Of a stretch of 64,000 bases of DNA, positions 12,071 through 23,439 are shown one piece after another. Each line of letters opens with the position of its first letter. Positions within the stretch are counted from its first letter, which is position 1. The notes under the pieces were generated by a model that saw nothing but the letters and a program-made list of their open reading frames with translations, was not told the origin of the DNA and did no database searches. Both the position numbers and the translations under genes were made by a program. Origin of the DNA: Gigaspora margarita (taxonomy: Eukaryota > Glomeromycota > Glomeromycetes > Diversisporales > Gigasporaceae); contig WTPW01000326.1 of assembly GCA_009809945.1 (NCBI GenBank), positions 101,599-165,598 on the forward strand, written 5' to 3'.

Positions 12071-12270
12071 CGCTATTTCACTCTTTTAACCTGTTTTTTT
12101 TGCAAAATTCCATTCGAATGTCTTCTTTTCATCTTTAGCTACGCCTATACCATATCGGTAGCAATTTACACTTAATCATCCACCAGAACTTTCATCTTTA
12201 GCAGAGTTCAAGTAATATTTGAATGCTTTTGCAGTTATTGTGACAGTTTCCAGTTCATAAAAATTTTTGT
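12070..12270 (-). pseudogene. Relic of a Sel1-like repeat (SLR) protein
   Basis: The minus strand from about 12250 reads ITAKAFKYYLNSAKDESSGG, a stop, then LSVNCYRYGIGVAKDEKKTF followed by EWN. This is the Sel1/TPR-like helical repeat pattern (A..Y...A....G...LG.CY..G.GV..D..KAFEW). Only one to two repeats survive, with a stop in the middle and no recognisable flanks. Sel1 proteins, often fused to kinases, are numerous in mycorrhizal fungi (recalled knowledge). The broken neighbouring direct duplications at 11530-11670 and 12700-12870 may be part of the same decayed locus. Confidence 0.45.
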
Positions 12271-12699
12271 CTTATTCTTTTATCATTGTAATTTAAGTTT
12301 AGGTTTTTATCAAATGCTATTAGTTGACATACAAATTCTACTCTTAAATTAGAAGCCACATAACTTTATGCAAAAGCTCTGGTATCAGTATGCAAAAAAT
12401 TTCGTTAAGGTTATCCTTGCCGAATACTGTGTATGGTCCTGTGTTTTTTGTAGCCTGCCCATCGATTTTGAAAAACTTAATACAAAATTCAAGCTACTAT
12501 ACAGTATTAATAATAATAAATAAAATCTAAAATTAGATACCAAATACAAACTTATTTAAAAATCAACTAATAGGCATGAATCAGCGTGAATTTTAACTCC
12601 TGTAAAATCAGCTAATCATCACAATTTTAAACTATTACTAACAGGAACTTCAGCACAATAGATTAATTCGTAGATAGTCCTATTTCCATAATTTATAGC
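12271..12699. other. No gene seen
   Basis: AT-rich sequence without recognisable coding potential or strong inverted repeats. Confidence 0.4.
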
Positions 12700-12870
12700 C
12701 ATATATGTTGGCCAATTAACGTAGATTGGCTTACATGTACGCTCATCCTCCCACTTGTCAAGGTCCTTTGCAACATAAAATTAAATTATTCAGTAATATT
12801 CTTAATGATCAACCTATTCTCATATTTATAAGTATTAGTACTTGCCTTTTTATATTTATTGAAGAAAAAT
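12700..12870. repeat. Second copy of the direct duplication at 11530-11670, with extra 3' homology
   Basis: GATTGGCTTACATGTACGCT, CATCCTCCCACTTGTC, AAATTATTCAGTAATATTCT and then a CTATTCTCATATTTATA block that matches 12010-12050. The duplication is therefore discontinuous: the first copy has about 0.35 kb between these parts. Confidence 0.45.
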
Positions 12871-13262
12871 TGCAGTAACATTTTTAGAGAAGAAAGGTAG
12901 CACTCTATCTTTTGTCTATATGAAACAGCTCACATTTATCAAGGAGATCAATAATGTTCCAGTCTTGCACCTTTCATTTAAAATATTTATGTACCTGTTT
13001 TTGGAAATGGACAAAAATAAAAGTTATCTACGTAGAATCACAAAAAATACGAATTTTATCAATATCAAATCTATTGTACTTTGTTAGGCACGATCTTTGA
13101 ATTTAAAACGTGTGAAAATACTTTTTCACTACATAGAAACTTCAAATATAATTTGGTTTTTGTATTAATCGTAAGGTCGTTCAACCAACATCATACAAGG
13201 GAAATAATCTTATCTTTAACGCAGTGTAACTATATAATTGTGCAAAATTAAATTTAACAAAT

Positions 13263-13364
13263 GTAATTTTGGCCGAACAAGATTATGAATGCCAAGAAGT
13301 TACAGAAATAGCTAGACAAATCTGCCAGCTATATGAACCAGGAATTGAATGTGAAGGCAATTAA
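13263..13364 (+). pseudogene. Short coding-like fragment (QDYECQEVTEIARQICQLYE)
   Basis: A 34-codon plus-strand frame with protein-like composition (Cys, charged and amphipathic residues) ends at a TAA at 13362-13364. It has no start codon and sits between AATTGCAATTAATTG-type dyads. I do not recognise the family; it may be the last exon of a lost gene or a chance frame. Confidence 0.2.
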
Positions 13365-13639
13365 TTGCAATTATTTGATCTCAATTAATTGATTGGTGGC
13401 GCAGCCAAATTAAACAATTAATTGCATTTTTGCTACAGTTTGTAAATGTGATAACTTACTGATCTTGACATTAAAATTATCAGCAAAAAAAAACTTTATA
13501 TATGATTTAATAAAGAAAACAAAAAAGCATATATGATTAGATAAATAAAAAAAAAACTTATATGATTAAATAAAAGCTTATACAATTAAAAAAAAACCTA
13601 TTTGATTGAAAAAGAAGTGTTTTTTTTCTTTTTAAAAAC

Positions 13640-13924
13640 ATGTATACAGAAATAGTCTTTATTTTTAAATTGATTACAATGAGCGCGAAAGGTTCAAACA
13701 AATGCTACATAGAGGCCTTTTTCGAGCATTTGTTTTTGCTTTTAAAGTATTATTATACTGACTGGAGAAAGATTCTTGACCCGTATCCCTTGGAAAATCT
13801 TTTATTGCTAAAAATAAATGGTAAAATGTGGTCGATTCAAGATGTTCACCAAATTAAACATGTATATGATTACATTTTAATGGAAATTTTAGTACTATAT
13901 TTTTGCAATAACTTTTTATTATAG
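13640..13924 (+). CDS. Small ORF of unknown function (94 aa)
   Basis: Open from ATG 13640 to the TAG at 13922. An internal ATG at 13679 (MSAKGSNKCYIEAFFEHLFL) is an alternative start. Composition is mixed, with hydrophobic runs FFEHLFLLLKYYY and YILMEILVLYF and the motif DWRKILDPYPLENLLLLKI. The frame is flanked on both sides by repeats (AATTGCAATTAATTG dyads at 13350-13420 and 13925-14030), so it may lie inside a mobile element. No family is recognised; it could be spurious. Confidence 0.25.
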   Translation: MYTEIVFIFKLITMSAKGSNKCYIEAFFEHLFLLLKYYYTDWRKILDPYPLENLLLLKINGKMWSIQDVHQIKHVYDYILMEILVLYFCNNFLL

Positions 13925-14039
13925 AAAATTGCAATTATTTCGCAATTAATTGTTTTGCAATTGTTGTTTGTAACAACCTCAATTAAATATAATCGTGTAA
14001 TAATTTAATTGCAATTCAATTTTTGTTACTCCTGAAATG

Positions 14040-14265
14040 AACCCTATCGCTTGAAGTTGCTAATTTAGGGTCGCTTAAAGCCAGATATATTATGAGGTTA
14101 CCCGATATGTAACCCAGATCCGTCTGAACAAAACAAAGCGAGATGACAAAGATAAAAACACGAAAATATAAAAAACGGCTATCTAAACTGGTCTTGCTCC
14201 ACTAAATAAAAGTGTTGAAATGCGATTTTGCGGTATTGTGGCCAGGGGGGGGGGGCATTGTGGCC
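14040..14265. repeat. Diverged member of the 'TCTAAAGCCA' MITE family
   Basis: GGGTCGCTTAAAGCCAGATA, then CAGATCCGTCTGAACAAAAC, GACAAAGATAAAAACACGAA and AAAACGGCTATCTAAACTGG match the interior of the elements at 30182, 30503 and 32210-32475. A G-run (GGGGGGGGGG near 14246) follows. Confidence 0.45.
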
Positions 14266-14600
14266 AAGCGATGTATCTTGTAATCTAGTTATCAGAATTG
14301 GATTAAATTTATACGATTCAATTCGTCTCATGAGACGAATTGAATAGTATAAATTTCATCCAATTCCGACCACTAGATCACAAGATATTATCATTTATGC
14401 AAAATATAAGTTTTTTTGCATATATTTGATTATATTAGTAAAGTTGCAATTTTTTTGCATATTAACCTTTAACGATCTTAGGATCCCGTGAATGGATTGT
14501 AACGATTTTGCACTTGTTGGAATCGTCTCACTGAGACGGTCATTTTGGTAGTAAAATCATCCAAAACGGGCCAGTAGATCAAAAATTATTCGCTGCTAAA
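14266..14600. repeat. Two diverged copies of a dispersed dyad repeat centred on TCGTCTCATGAGACGA
   Basis: 14270-14400 is a near palindrome: ATCTTGTAATCTAGTTATCA, GAATTGGATTAAATTTATAC, the centre TCGTCTCATGAGACGA, then the inverse arm ending CTAGATCACAAGATA. 14470-14590 is a variant centred on CGTCTCACTGAGACG. Further relatives lie at 23275-23400 and inside 38377-39308. Confidence 0.55.
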
Positions 14601-14699
14601 TAACAAAAAAAATTCCTTACAAAATTGTACTTTATATGCAGTTAGCTTGATCATCTTAAATTGATTATGTAAATTTATTGTTTTAGTGACATCTATGTG

Positions 14700-17079
14700 A
14701 TGGAAGCAGTCTGGAAAAAAATTCAAAGCCCCTTAGGCGATATAACAAATACGGTTAAAGAGAAAAAAAGAAAGATTAACAATAATGAAGCTTCATTGTC
14801 AAAGCGGGCAAAATCCTCTCAACGTAAGTGCAATAGAATTTATTGTCATGCTTGAAGAAACTTGAAATATCTCATTTCGTAACATAATCATGCGCTCCTT
14901 ACCATTTTATTCTTTTTTTTTTGATATTGCAACTAATTATCAAAATTACTCATTTTTGACCATTTAGAAACAATATTATATTCTATGGATTCAATGTCAG
15001 AACTTAAATGGCATGTTACCATCACAAAGGCACCTGTTGAGTTTATTCGTTTTGTCCCTCGCCCTTCGATACAAAATAATATTTGTGACGTAATATACTA
15101 CAATCTTGTATCATGCGGATCGACAAGGTTTCAAAATTTCTGTGGCATAGTAATTTCTGGTGGCAGTGGCATGGAAAACCTGCATTGGATTCGAAACTAA
15201 AAATTTTATGTTTGACAGCGAAAGGATAAGAAAAACTGTAGCTGATTTCAATAAAAATTTCGAACATATGGGGTGTTCCCAATTAAAAGGGCCCATTTTT
15301 ACAATTTTTTGAAAATGGGTTTTTATTAAATTCATGTAAATTTTGACATGATTGATATTTTTCAATTATTAATGAAAGTCGATTTGCATAATAAAAAATC
15401 AAGATAATGTAAAAAGAAAAATTACATGAGGCTGCGTAGAGCCAACTAGTGTTTTGAACCATCAACCGAAAGTTCAACCGGGGCTGATCTGGGTAGACTT
15501 ACAGGTATTCCCAGCCAATCGCTGATGTTTGTTTACATCGGGTAAAATAGGATTGACACATCCTAATTCACCATCTTTAACCAATCAAAATCGTGAAATT
15601 TTATTAATCCCGGATCAGTCCGAAAATCAAAACAAATGGTTAAAAATGGGCCATTTTAATAGGGAACACCCCATATATATATCAGCATGAATGAGATAAA
15701 AGATTTCCTTGGAACAGAGCATGTTTTTGATTTTGAATCTAACGCATACCCCAGAGATTCAGAACACACAAACCGTGCAAGTAATCTTCTCAACAAGCTT
15801 ATAATTACTTACTTTTATACCAAGGCATGGACCTCACCTGATATAAGAAAGTGTTTAGAATTAATGCCTGGCGAAAGCGAAGATTATGACGATGTTATCA
15901 ATTTAATTTGCAAGGAGAAGAACCTAAAAAATGCTGAATCATTGGTTTTAATTTTACAGATCGATGAATTCCAAAGTGCAAACTATTGGACGGTTACGCT
16001 GCTCCGTATCATATCCAGCCTTTTATTGAAAGGAACATTAATAATCGCAATATGTACCGGTACCACGCCATCTCAAATTGTGGAACTGGGTGATGATCAG
16101 AGCTGTAAAATATCTGCATCACAGTATAAGACAATAAACCTCCATTTGTCACCATTGGACTTTGAGGATTCCATACAATTATTTGACAAGTTTATTGAAC
16201 ATTTTTCAAGTGAAAACAATTTTGATAATTCAAGCAAGATATACCGTTCAATAGTCAATTCAATCAGAGGAATTCCGTCCATAATCGAAATTGCAACCAA
16301 AGTAATTTTGAATATGAAAAAAGCCAAATTAAATGCTTTTGAAAATTTCGATATGGCCAATATGTTTTGGAGATTTTTACGCGACGCAATTAATGCAAAG
16401 TATACGGAAGAAAACTGGCTTAAAAGCTTGTAAAGTGGACAATATCCTAAAGCTTTTATTCTACATTCACATACAAAAACCTGTTAAGAAAGATGAGAAG
16501 CTGGATAGTTTTACCACTATTCAAGATTTTGAAACAAGTGGTCTCATCTTTCTTGAACAATTCGGTAAACATTTTATAACAAGGGCTCCACTAGTTCTTG
16601 TGTCGATCTTAGTGGATTACTTGAAACTATTTGATATATTCGATGAAAGTCTCCTGAGGCCATTTGAATTATTGACTGAAGAAACATTCCCGCAGTTTGT
16701 ACTTCATATGCACCACGTCACATATTCGCTTGCATTTCGTACAGGCTCAACTATCACAATTCGTGATATCTACGGTGGCTGTGTTAGAGGACCAAATAGA
16801 GTATTAGATTACAACATTGATGTTCGACAACAAATCGAATACTATGCTCATGCAAGCTTAATACCTAAAACGGAGAATGGTTTCTCTAAACCTGGACTAT
16901 TAGACAGAACAAAGCTTCCAGTAATTGTCTCAAATAAGAATGGATTTAAAGAAATCGATGTCACGTCGGGCAAATATCTTGTCCTTTTGGCTAGGCAAAC
17001 AAAATCCGCGGATGCAATAATCAGTGTTTCAGAAAATTCTGTATTTATCCCAAAATTTTTTAAACATTCTTTTAAATGA
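14700..17079 (+). pseudogene. Crinkler-like P-loop NTPase, two exons, disrupted
   Basis: Exon 1 (14700-14823) starts MEAVWKKIQSPLGD and has a basic, nuclear-signal-like KEKKRKI...SKRAK. The intron 14824-14967 (GTAAGT...TTTAG) joins in frame to exon 2. The P-loop ISGGSGM-GKT is spoiled at about 15175: net two bases are missing, giving a stop at 15198. A MITE (15269-15673) follows; with it and one TA removed the frame runs directly into 15676 onward. The next block holds the Walker-B-like LILQIDEFQ (near 15955), ICTGTTPS and an SIRGIPSIIEIA segment. A one-base excess in AAAA near 16427 shifts the frame again, and the last block (to 17079) contains HHVTYSLAFRTGST and LDYNIDVRQQIEYYAHASL. The order matches NTPase modules I recall from Crinkler-type proteins; no secretion signal is seen. 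The two frameshifts could be assembly errors, but the MITE is real sequence. Confidence 0.55.
15269..15673. mobile_element. 405-bp MITE (TA target duplication) inside the NTPase gene
   Basis: Terminal inverted repeats of about 33 bp: the left starts TGGGGTGTTCCC, then GGGCCCATTTTTA; the right is TAAAAATGGGCC... GGGAACACCCCA. TA at 15267-15268 and 15674-15675 is the target duplication. The interior includes a GATCAGTCCG word shared with other MITEs of the window. Removing the element and one TA restores reading frame across the gene. Confidence 0.8.
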
Positions 17080-19600
17080 ATTTTTTGTTCTCGCGAAGGG
17101 ATGAAAAATAATTAGAAATAATAAAGGCCTTTTTTGAATAAAATGGATCTTGCCAAAGAACAGGAATTGCCAATATCGGCTCACAAGTGCGCTAGAGTAT
17201 AAGGAATTAATTTCATTATTTAAATTATTAAGAATATTTTCTATTAATTCGGGAATATCGCCAATAAATATATTTGATAGCCCTGAATTGTTTTTGTTGT
17301 ACTATCCTTTTTTCTTCATCTAGAATTATATCAACACTGTTGAATTCGTGTGAATTCGCTGACCAGATTCTAATGCTAAGCTAAATTTATATTGTGCGGA
17401 GTTATTTCATCTACAATAAGGAGAAGATGTTTACTCGACGTGGCATCAATTTCTTTGAATCCTTTTTTATTTGAGAAAATTACTAGATGCTTTTTTTGCC
17501 CAAAATTCAACGAATTATTCGTCTTCACCAAAAGATGAAAAATAATTAGAAATGAATAAAGACCAGAATATAAATTGACATTTTACGTCAATGTCGGCTC
17601 ACATGTGCACTCGAGTATAAAGAATATATTTCATTACTTAATTATTAAGAGCACGTATTTCTATTAATTCTGGCTTGTCGCCCATAAATATTTTGATACA
17701 TTGAATTATTTTTGTGTTGCACTAGCCTTTTTTTCATATAAATGATATCAACACCAAATTTTCTGTTGAATTCGTGTGAATTGGTTGCCCAGATTCTATT
17801 GTTAAATTTTACTGCATACGCAATAAGTATATTCACCCGAAGTGGCATCAATTGAATCTTTTTTTATTTTGAGAAATTACTGAAAACTTTTTTTTTGTCC
17901 AAAATACTGTATTTATCCCACATTCTTTGGAACGAATTATTCGTCCTCACCAAGAGATGAAAAATAATAAGAAATGAACAAAGACCTTTTTCGAATGAAA
18001 ATGGATCTTGCCATATGAATTGACATTTTACACCAATGCCAGCTCACATGTGCGTTCGAGCATAAGGAATAATTTTCATTATTTAAATTATTAAGAATCT
18101 TTTCATCGCCCATAGATATTTTTGATAGCCTTGAATTGTTTTTGTTGTACTAGCCTTTTTTCTTCATCTAGAATCATATCAACACTGTTGAATTCGTGTG
18201 AATTCGCTGCCCAGATTCTAATGCTAAGCTAAATTTATATTGTGTGGAGTTATTGCATTTACAATAAGGACAAGATGTTTACTCGACATGGCATCAATTT
18301 CTTTGAATCCTTTTTTATTTGAGAAAATTACTAGATTCTTTTTTTGTCCAAAATTCACTGAATTATTTGTACTCACCAAAAGATGAAAAATAGCTAGAAA
18401 TGAATAAAGACCAAGTATAATGAATATGTTTCATTATTTATTTATTAAGAGTACGTATTTCTATTAATTCGGGCATATCGCCCATAAATATTTTTGATAT
18501 ATTGAATTACTTCTGTGTTGCACTAGCAATCTTTCTGTTGAATTCGTGTATATTTATTGCCCAGATTCTAAAGTTAAACTAAAATTTATATCGTTCATCT
18601 GCATGTGGTGTTATTGCGTATACAATAAGGATATTTACCGACGTGGCATCAATTTCTTGAATACATTTTTATTTTGGGAAATTATGAAAACTTTTTTCTG
18701 CCCAAAATTCTGTATTTATCCCACATTCTTTTAGAACGAATTATTCGTCTCACCAAGAGATGTAAAATAATTAGAAATGAATAAAGTCTTTTTCGAATGA
18801 AAATGGATCTTGCCAAAGGATATGAATTGACATTTTACACCGATGTCGATCACATGTGCACTCAAGTATAAGGAATAAATTTTATTATTTAAATTTTTAA
18901 GATATTTTCCATTAATTCAGACGTATCACCCATAAATGTTTTTGATACCATGGAATTATTTGTGTTGCACTAGACTTTTTTTTCATATAGAATGATATCA
19001 ACACCAATTTTCCTGCTGAATCGTGTGAATTGGTTGCCCAGATTATAATGTTAGACGAAGTTTATATTGTTCATCTGCATGTGGTGTTATTGCATACAAA
19101 ATGTTTATCCATGTGGTATCAATTTCTTTTAGTCCTTTTTATTTGAGAAATTTACTGAAAGCTTTTTTCTGTCCAAAATTCTGTATTTATCCCACATTCT
19201 TTTAGAAAGAATTATTCGTCCTCATCAAGAGATGAAAAATACTTAGAGATGAATAGAGTTTTTCGAATGAAAATGGATTTTACCAAAGAATATGAATTGA
19301 CATTTTACACCAATGTCGGCTCACATGTGCGATAAGAATAAATTTCATTATTTAAATTCGTTATTTACATTATTAAGAATATTTTCGTTAATTCCCATAA
19401 ATATTTTTGATACCATTGAATTATTTTGTGTTGCACAGGCCTTTTTTTCATATAGAATGATATCAACACCAATTTTTCCTATTTAATTCGTGTGAATTGG
19501 TTGCCCAGATTCTAATGCTAAACTAAATTATATTGTTCATCTGCATGTTGTTATTGCATCCGCAGATTTTTACATCAAATTAAATGGATTATAACCACAA
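17080..19600 (-). pseudogene. Degenerate array of about six F-box-bearing units, each roughly 0.4 kb
   Basis: Units begin near 17080, 17510, 17935, 18360, 18735 and 19205, each recognisable on the plus strand by GAACGAATTATTCGT, AAGAGATGAAAAATA, GACATTTTACACCAATG and GTTGAATTCGTGTGAATT. Read on the minus strand the first unit gives NIFIGDIPELIENILNNLNN, then EINSLYSSALVSRYW, an F-box-type helix pair, and units 3, 5 and 6 continue FSSLGEDE.FVLKECG-like, as in F-box proteins of mycorrhizal fungi (recalled). Between F-boxes each unit carries a copy of the segment SNKKGFKEIDATS, which is the C-terminal part of the adjacent NTPase gene (SNKNGFKEIDVTS, 16929-16967) in opposite orientation. All units are broken by stops and frameshifts; none could make a protein. 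Confidence 0.5.
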
Positions 19601-19779
19601 ACCAGCATATTTGTGCCTAAATTTTCTATAAAAATCGTTGCCCCTTTATGTTTACATTTTGATGAAATTTTGGGATGAAAACATCTATGCTACATCGTTA
19701 AAATTATATAGGGTTTTTCTTGAGCTCATCATCTATAGCTTTTTTTATTTGTAATCCTTTTATTAATTATAATTGAATC

Positions 19780-20320
19780 GATTTTATGTCGATGTTGTCC
19801 TCTCTGACGGAAATGCTTGATATTGCTGCACGGTACTTGAAATTAAATGGCAACGAAATATATCCGTAACTAGGTTATTAGGAAAGAGATGTTTGAATGA
19901 CCATTCTTCAAGCATGAAAACTTCACCATTTATCTGATGAAATCTGACAAGTTGTATTAATTCATGTAATATCTTTTCGAATGCCTTAAATTTCCACGCG
20001 AAATTTTGTCACGTCACTTTGAAATATCTAATGTTGAGCAATTACTAGTCGTTTATAGATATCAATTGCTTTCATATTGAGCCCATCACATTTAAGAACC
20101 ATTGCTAATACATCTTATCTATTAAAGGGAGCGCGTTTAAATTAAATAGTAATTCAGTATTTTCACAAATGACCTCTAAAGAAATTTTTCTAAGTTTATT
20201 GAATGCTTCGTGCCGGATAATAATTAAGCATTGCAATGGAATCTTGTCGTTTGTAATTTTATTAAATGTCTTCAAATATACTTTTTTAAGATTATCAAAT
20301 GCACTACGGCAGGTAACAAG
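19780..20320 (-). pseudogene. Decayed minus-strand coding region, interrupted by a hAT-type MITE
   Basis: Read downward from about 20760 the minus strand gives LINFVQDLVTCRSAFDNLKK when the MITE is removed, then TFNKITNDKIPLQCLIIIRH, EAFNKLRKISLEVICENTEL, a stop, and with frame changes FKAFEKILHELIQLVRFHQI and GEVFMLEEWSFKHLFPNNLV. It is clearly ex-coding but not a family I can name. Its upstream part (20860-20830) is again the KLPAIFLNKKGS..IDPTSGKHL segment shared with the NTPase C-terminus and the tandem array, so it may be the C-terminal body of the same protein type. Confidence 0.4.
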
Positions 20321-20700
20321 CAGTGTAAAAAATTCAAATTTTAATTATGTGCGCCTTGCGCACTAAATTTTAAAATTGACGTGCGCTTTCGCAATAAATT
20401 TTAAAGCTAATGCGCATGTAAATACCAGGATCATGGTCATGTTTGAATAACAGAGTGTGTGGTTTACAGCCATTTAAAAAATGTAGGCAAAGATTTATAT
20501 TTGATTTGGATCGTATAATCTAATTACGATACCTAGTGACTTTGTTTAGAGGGGTTTTCATCATTAAATATAGCGCACATTATCTATTGGTAAAATAATA
20601 AATATAAAGTACGGATGCCGCACATTCAAATTTTTTTTATGTTCACAAAAATAGAACTTACGTGCGGAATGAACATAGCGCACGTCAATTTTTTTCACTG
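20321..20700. mobile_element. 380-bp hAT-type MITE with 8-bp target duplication GTAACAAG
   Basis: The element starts CAGTGTAAAAAATT and ends AATTTTTTTCACTG, flanked by GTAACAAG at 20313-20320 and again at 20701-20708. CAGTG ends and an 8-bp duplication are hallmarks of the hAT superfamily. The interior carries unusual CGCGCA-type words (GTGCGCCTTGCGCAC, CGCACGTCA) and no transposase ORF. Confidence 0.85.
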
Positions 20701-20708
20701 GTAACAAG

Positions 20709-21260
20709 GTCTTGAACAAAATTAATAAGTCATTGAGCTCCAAGTTCAACTGCTGTAATTAGAAGTTTTGTTCATCTTGCAATAAGGATAAGATGTTTAC
20801 CCGACGTGGGATCAATTTCATTGGATCCTTTTTTATTCAAGAAAATTGCTGGAAGCTTTTTCTGACCAAAGTTTTGTATTTATCCTACATTCTTTTAGAA
20901 CGAATTTTTCGTTCTCGCTAAGAGGTGAAAAAGAAGTAGAAATAAATAAATACCAATTTGTCCAATAAAAATGAATTTTGCCAAAGAATAGAAATTGACA
21001 TTTACATCAATGTCAGCTCACAATTGTGCACAAATTTAAGGAATAATTCCATTATTTAAATTATTAATAAGAATGTTTTCTATTAATTCGGCATATCGTC
21101 CATAAATATTGTTTTGATACCAATGAAATACTTTTGTTTTGCATTAGTTTTTTTTTACATTAGAATGATATATTGTTCATCTGTATGTGGTGTATTGCAT
21201 CCGCAAATTTTGTTCGTCATGCAATAAGGACAAGATGTTCACACGCATGCCATCAATTTC
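20709..21260 (-). pseudogene. Further unit of the F-box/NTPase-tail array
   Basis: Minus strand: F-box-like remnant MDDMPN...INNLNN (about 21110-21045), FHLLARTKNSF (about 20930-20895), then FGQKKLPAIFLNKKGS and DPTSGKHLILIAR (about 20880-20790), which resembles TKLPVIVSNKNGFKEIDVTS in the NTPase gene. It leads into the coding relic split by the hAT MITE. Confidence 0.45.
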
Positions 21261-21339
21261 TTTGAATCCTTTGATTTTAGGAATATATATATGTATTATA
21301 TGTATGTATGTATATATTTCCTGATAGTTGGATGCAACA

Positions 21340-21710
21340 AAATGTTGCACGAAACGAAACTTTTCAGAAGAAATTTGACACAGTATTAATGAAAATACGG
21401 ATTTAACACCATTTTGAAAGACAAAAACAGAATTATGGAGATCATCAGATATTCGATATATAGAAAAACTTGGTTATGAATATTCTCAAGTTGAAGAATT
21501 TAAGCATATAATGTTTTTAATGAAGTTAATGTTGCCTGTTAAATTCCACTGCAAATTTTGATGATAAAAAAGATATCAATATAATTCTAATTTTATTAAA
21601 TGGTCAGGGAGTTAGCCCGAAAGAAGCTGATTAATAAGGATGAAATTTTTTTCATTCGAACACGACAAAATTTATCAAAATTTCTTAGTAGTCAACATCA
21701 AATTTGAATT
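21340..21710 (+). pseudogene. Possible coding relic of unknown family
   Basis: Plus-strand frames give TKTELWRSSDIRYIEKLGYE, YSQVEEFKHIMFLMK, then LLNGQGVSPKEAD, two stops, and DEIFFIRTRQNLSKFLSSQH. Protein-like but fragmented by stops and frame changes; no family recognised. Confidence 0.25.
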
Positions 21711-23270
21711 TATCAATGAATTTATAATTATTTATTGAACAGTATCATATATGCGTACAAAACAAATTTTTATCAGTTTTATTCAAATAGCTATTAATCT
21801 CGTATCTTTTATAATTCCACTTTTTTACATTGTATAAATACATTTATTGATCATAACACATTTGCAGAATCACAATGATTAAAGTGCTGATATTTATTAT
21901 GTAATTTTTACTGTACAGAGCTGCAAGAAATCTAAGATTAATTAAATAATATTGCAGGGTATAATGAAGAGATTGTGAGTTGATCAATCATTGATTCGGA
22001 TCATAGAGATATTTTTCAAAACTAATAGAATCTACACTTGAATAACACCCGATACTATTTAAATGAGATATTTTTCTAAGGGGTATTGTACGCAGCACCG
22101 TATGGAAGGCGGTGGAGGTCAAAATTTTTATTTACATAAAGTTTAAATATTAAAATAGAAGGGGGTATGCCTCCATAGTATATACGTAGAAATTACGTAA
22201 TCAATGTTAACACCCTTACTTTATTAAAATAAAGCAATATTAATTCTGTAACTTTCAAACCATGAAAATAGGATTAAAACCATTCGAAAGATTTTTTCTA
22301 ATTCACTTTGCATAAAAAAAAATTTATCAGGCTTGTAGCGTAAATTTCTTGAACTACAAATTACATTTCAAGATCAGTGTAATATAATGAACGTTTATCA
22401 ACATCACTTATTTTTCAAAAGTAGAAACCACCTTTAGTGCTAACCTTGAGTAACTTTACTATATACCTACTTAACCACTGACCTTGTTATGACCTGCAAA
22501 CTTTAACATTAATAAACTTTAAAAAATTTTGCTTGCACAACAAACTTTGCTCAAAATTTTTTATGTACGTTGATAAGTTGTTTAATTTTCTTGTATTACG
22601 GGTTGGTAAACCACAATGGATGTGGAGGCCGAATAGATTGACCGTTGCTTATGAATTTCTTGAAGTTTAACATTTTTTTTTTTAGATTCTTTTGCATGTT
22701 GGCACTATTCTAAAGTTATAGAAGGTTTTTGCGACGATTTTTTATTTGTAAAACGTCCGGTTCCTAAAAAGTACTTTAAAACATATAAATAAGTTACCGG
22801 GACAATTGGTGTGCATCAGCCAATTAGGCAAACTTTTGCATATGTAACGTTGTATGTACGTATGTACGTATGATTAACAGCATGCACGCCACTTATTCAT
22901 CAGTACACAACTTATTGAAATCGATAATTTAGGAAATACTGTTTTTAATTTGTTTCAAAGTTCTGCAAAAGAATTAGTGATAATAGTTTGACGGCTAGTG
23001 AAAACTAACAATTAAAAATTACTCTTAACTCGTAAAGATCAATTATAAAACGCTAAAAATGTGTTACTATTAAAATTTTTAAGATTACAACCAAGCTTTA
23101 ATAAAATTTTGCAATACATAGATTATCCCTTTTGTATTTAATTAATCTTTCTAAGTTGAATTTTAAATGCTTTTATCTCATTTTTAAAATCCGATAGTAG
23201 CCAAATAAGGATTCATAACAAAAATTTCTTGAACAATTGATTGCAGAATATACAAAAACTTATATTTTGC
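21711..23270. other. Gene-free stretch
   Basis: AT-rich. It contains a short GTACGTATGTACGTATG microsatellite (near 22855-22871) and no recognisable gene or strong inverted repeat. Confidence 0.4.
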
Positions 23271-23274
23271 ATAA

Positions 23275-23400
23275 ATGAAGATATCTTGTAATCTAGTGTT
23301 CAGAATTGGATGGATTTTATACTATTCAATTCATCTCAAAGAGATAAATCGAATGGTACCAAATTATCCAATTCCAATTAATGGATTATAAGATATCTTA
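23275..23400. repeat. Diverged copy of the dispersed dyad repeat
   Basis: AGATATCTTGTAATCTAGTG, CAGAATTGGATGGATTTTAT, an A/T-mutated centre (TCATCTCAAAGAGATAAATC) and the inverse arm ATTATAAGATATCT. Same family as 14266-14400. Confidence 0.55.
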
Positions 23401-23439
23401 ACTAGCACAATACCTCCTCTGTTCACAATAATCTTACTT

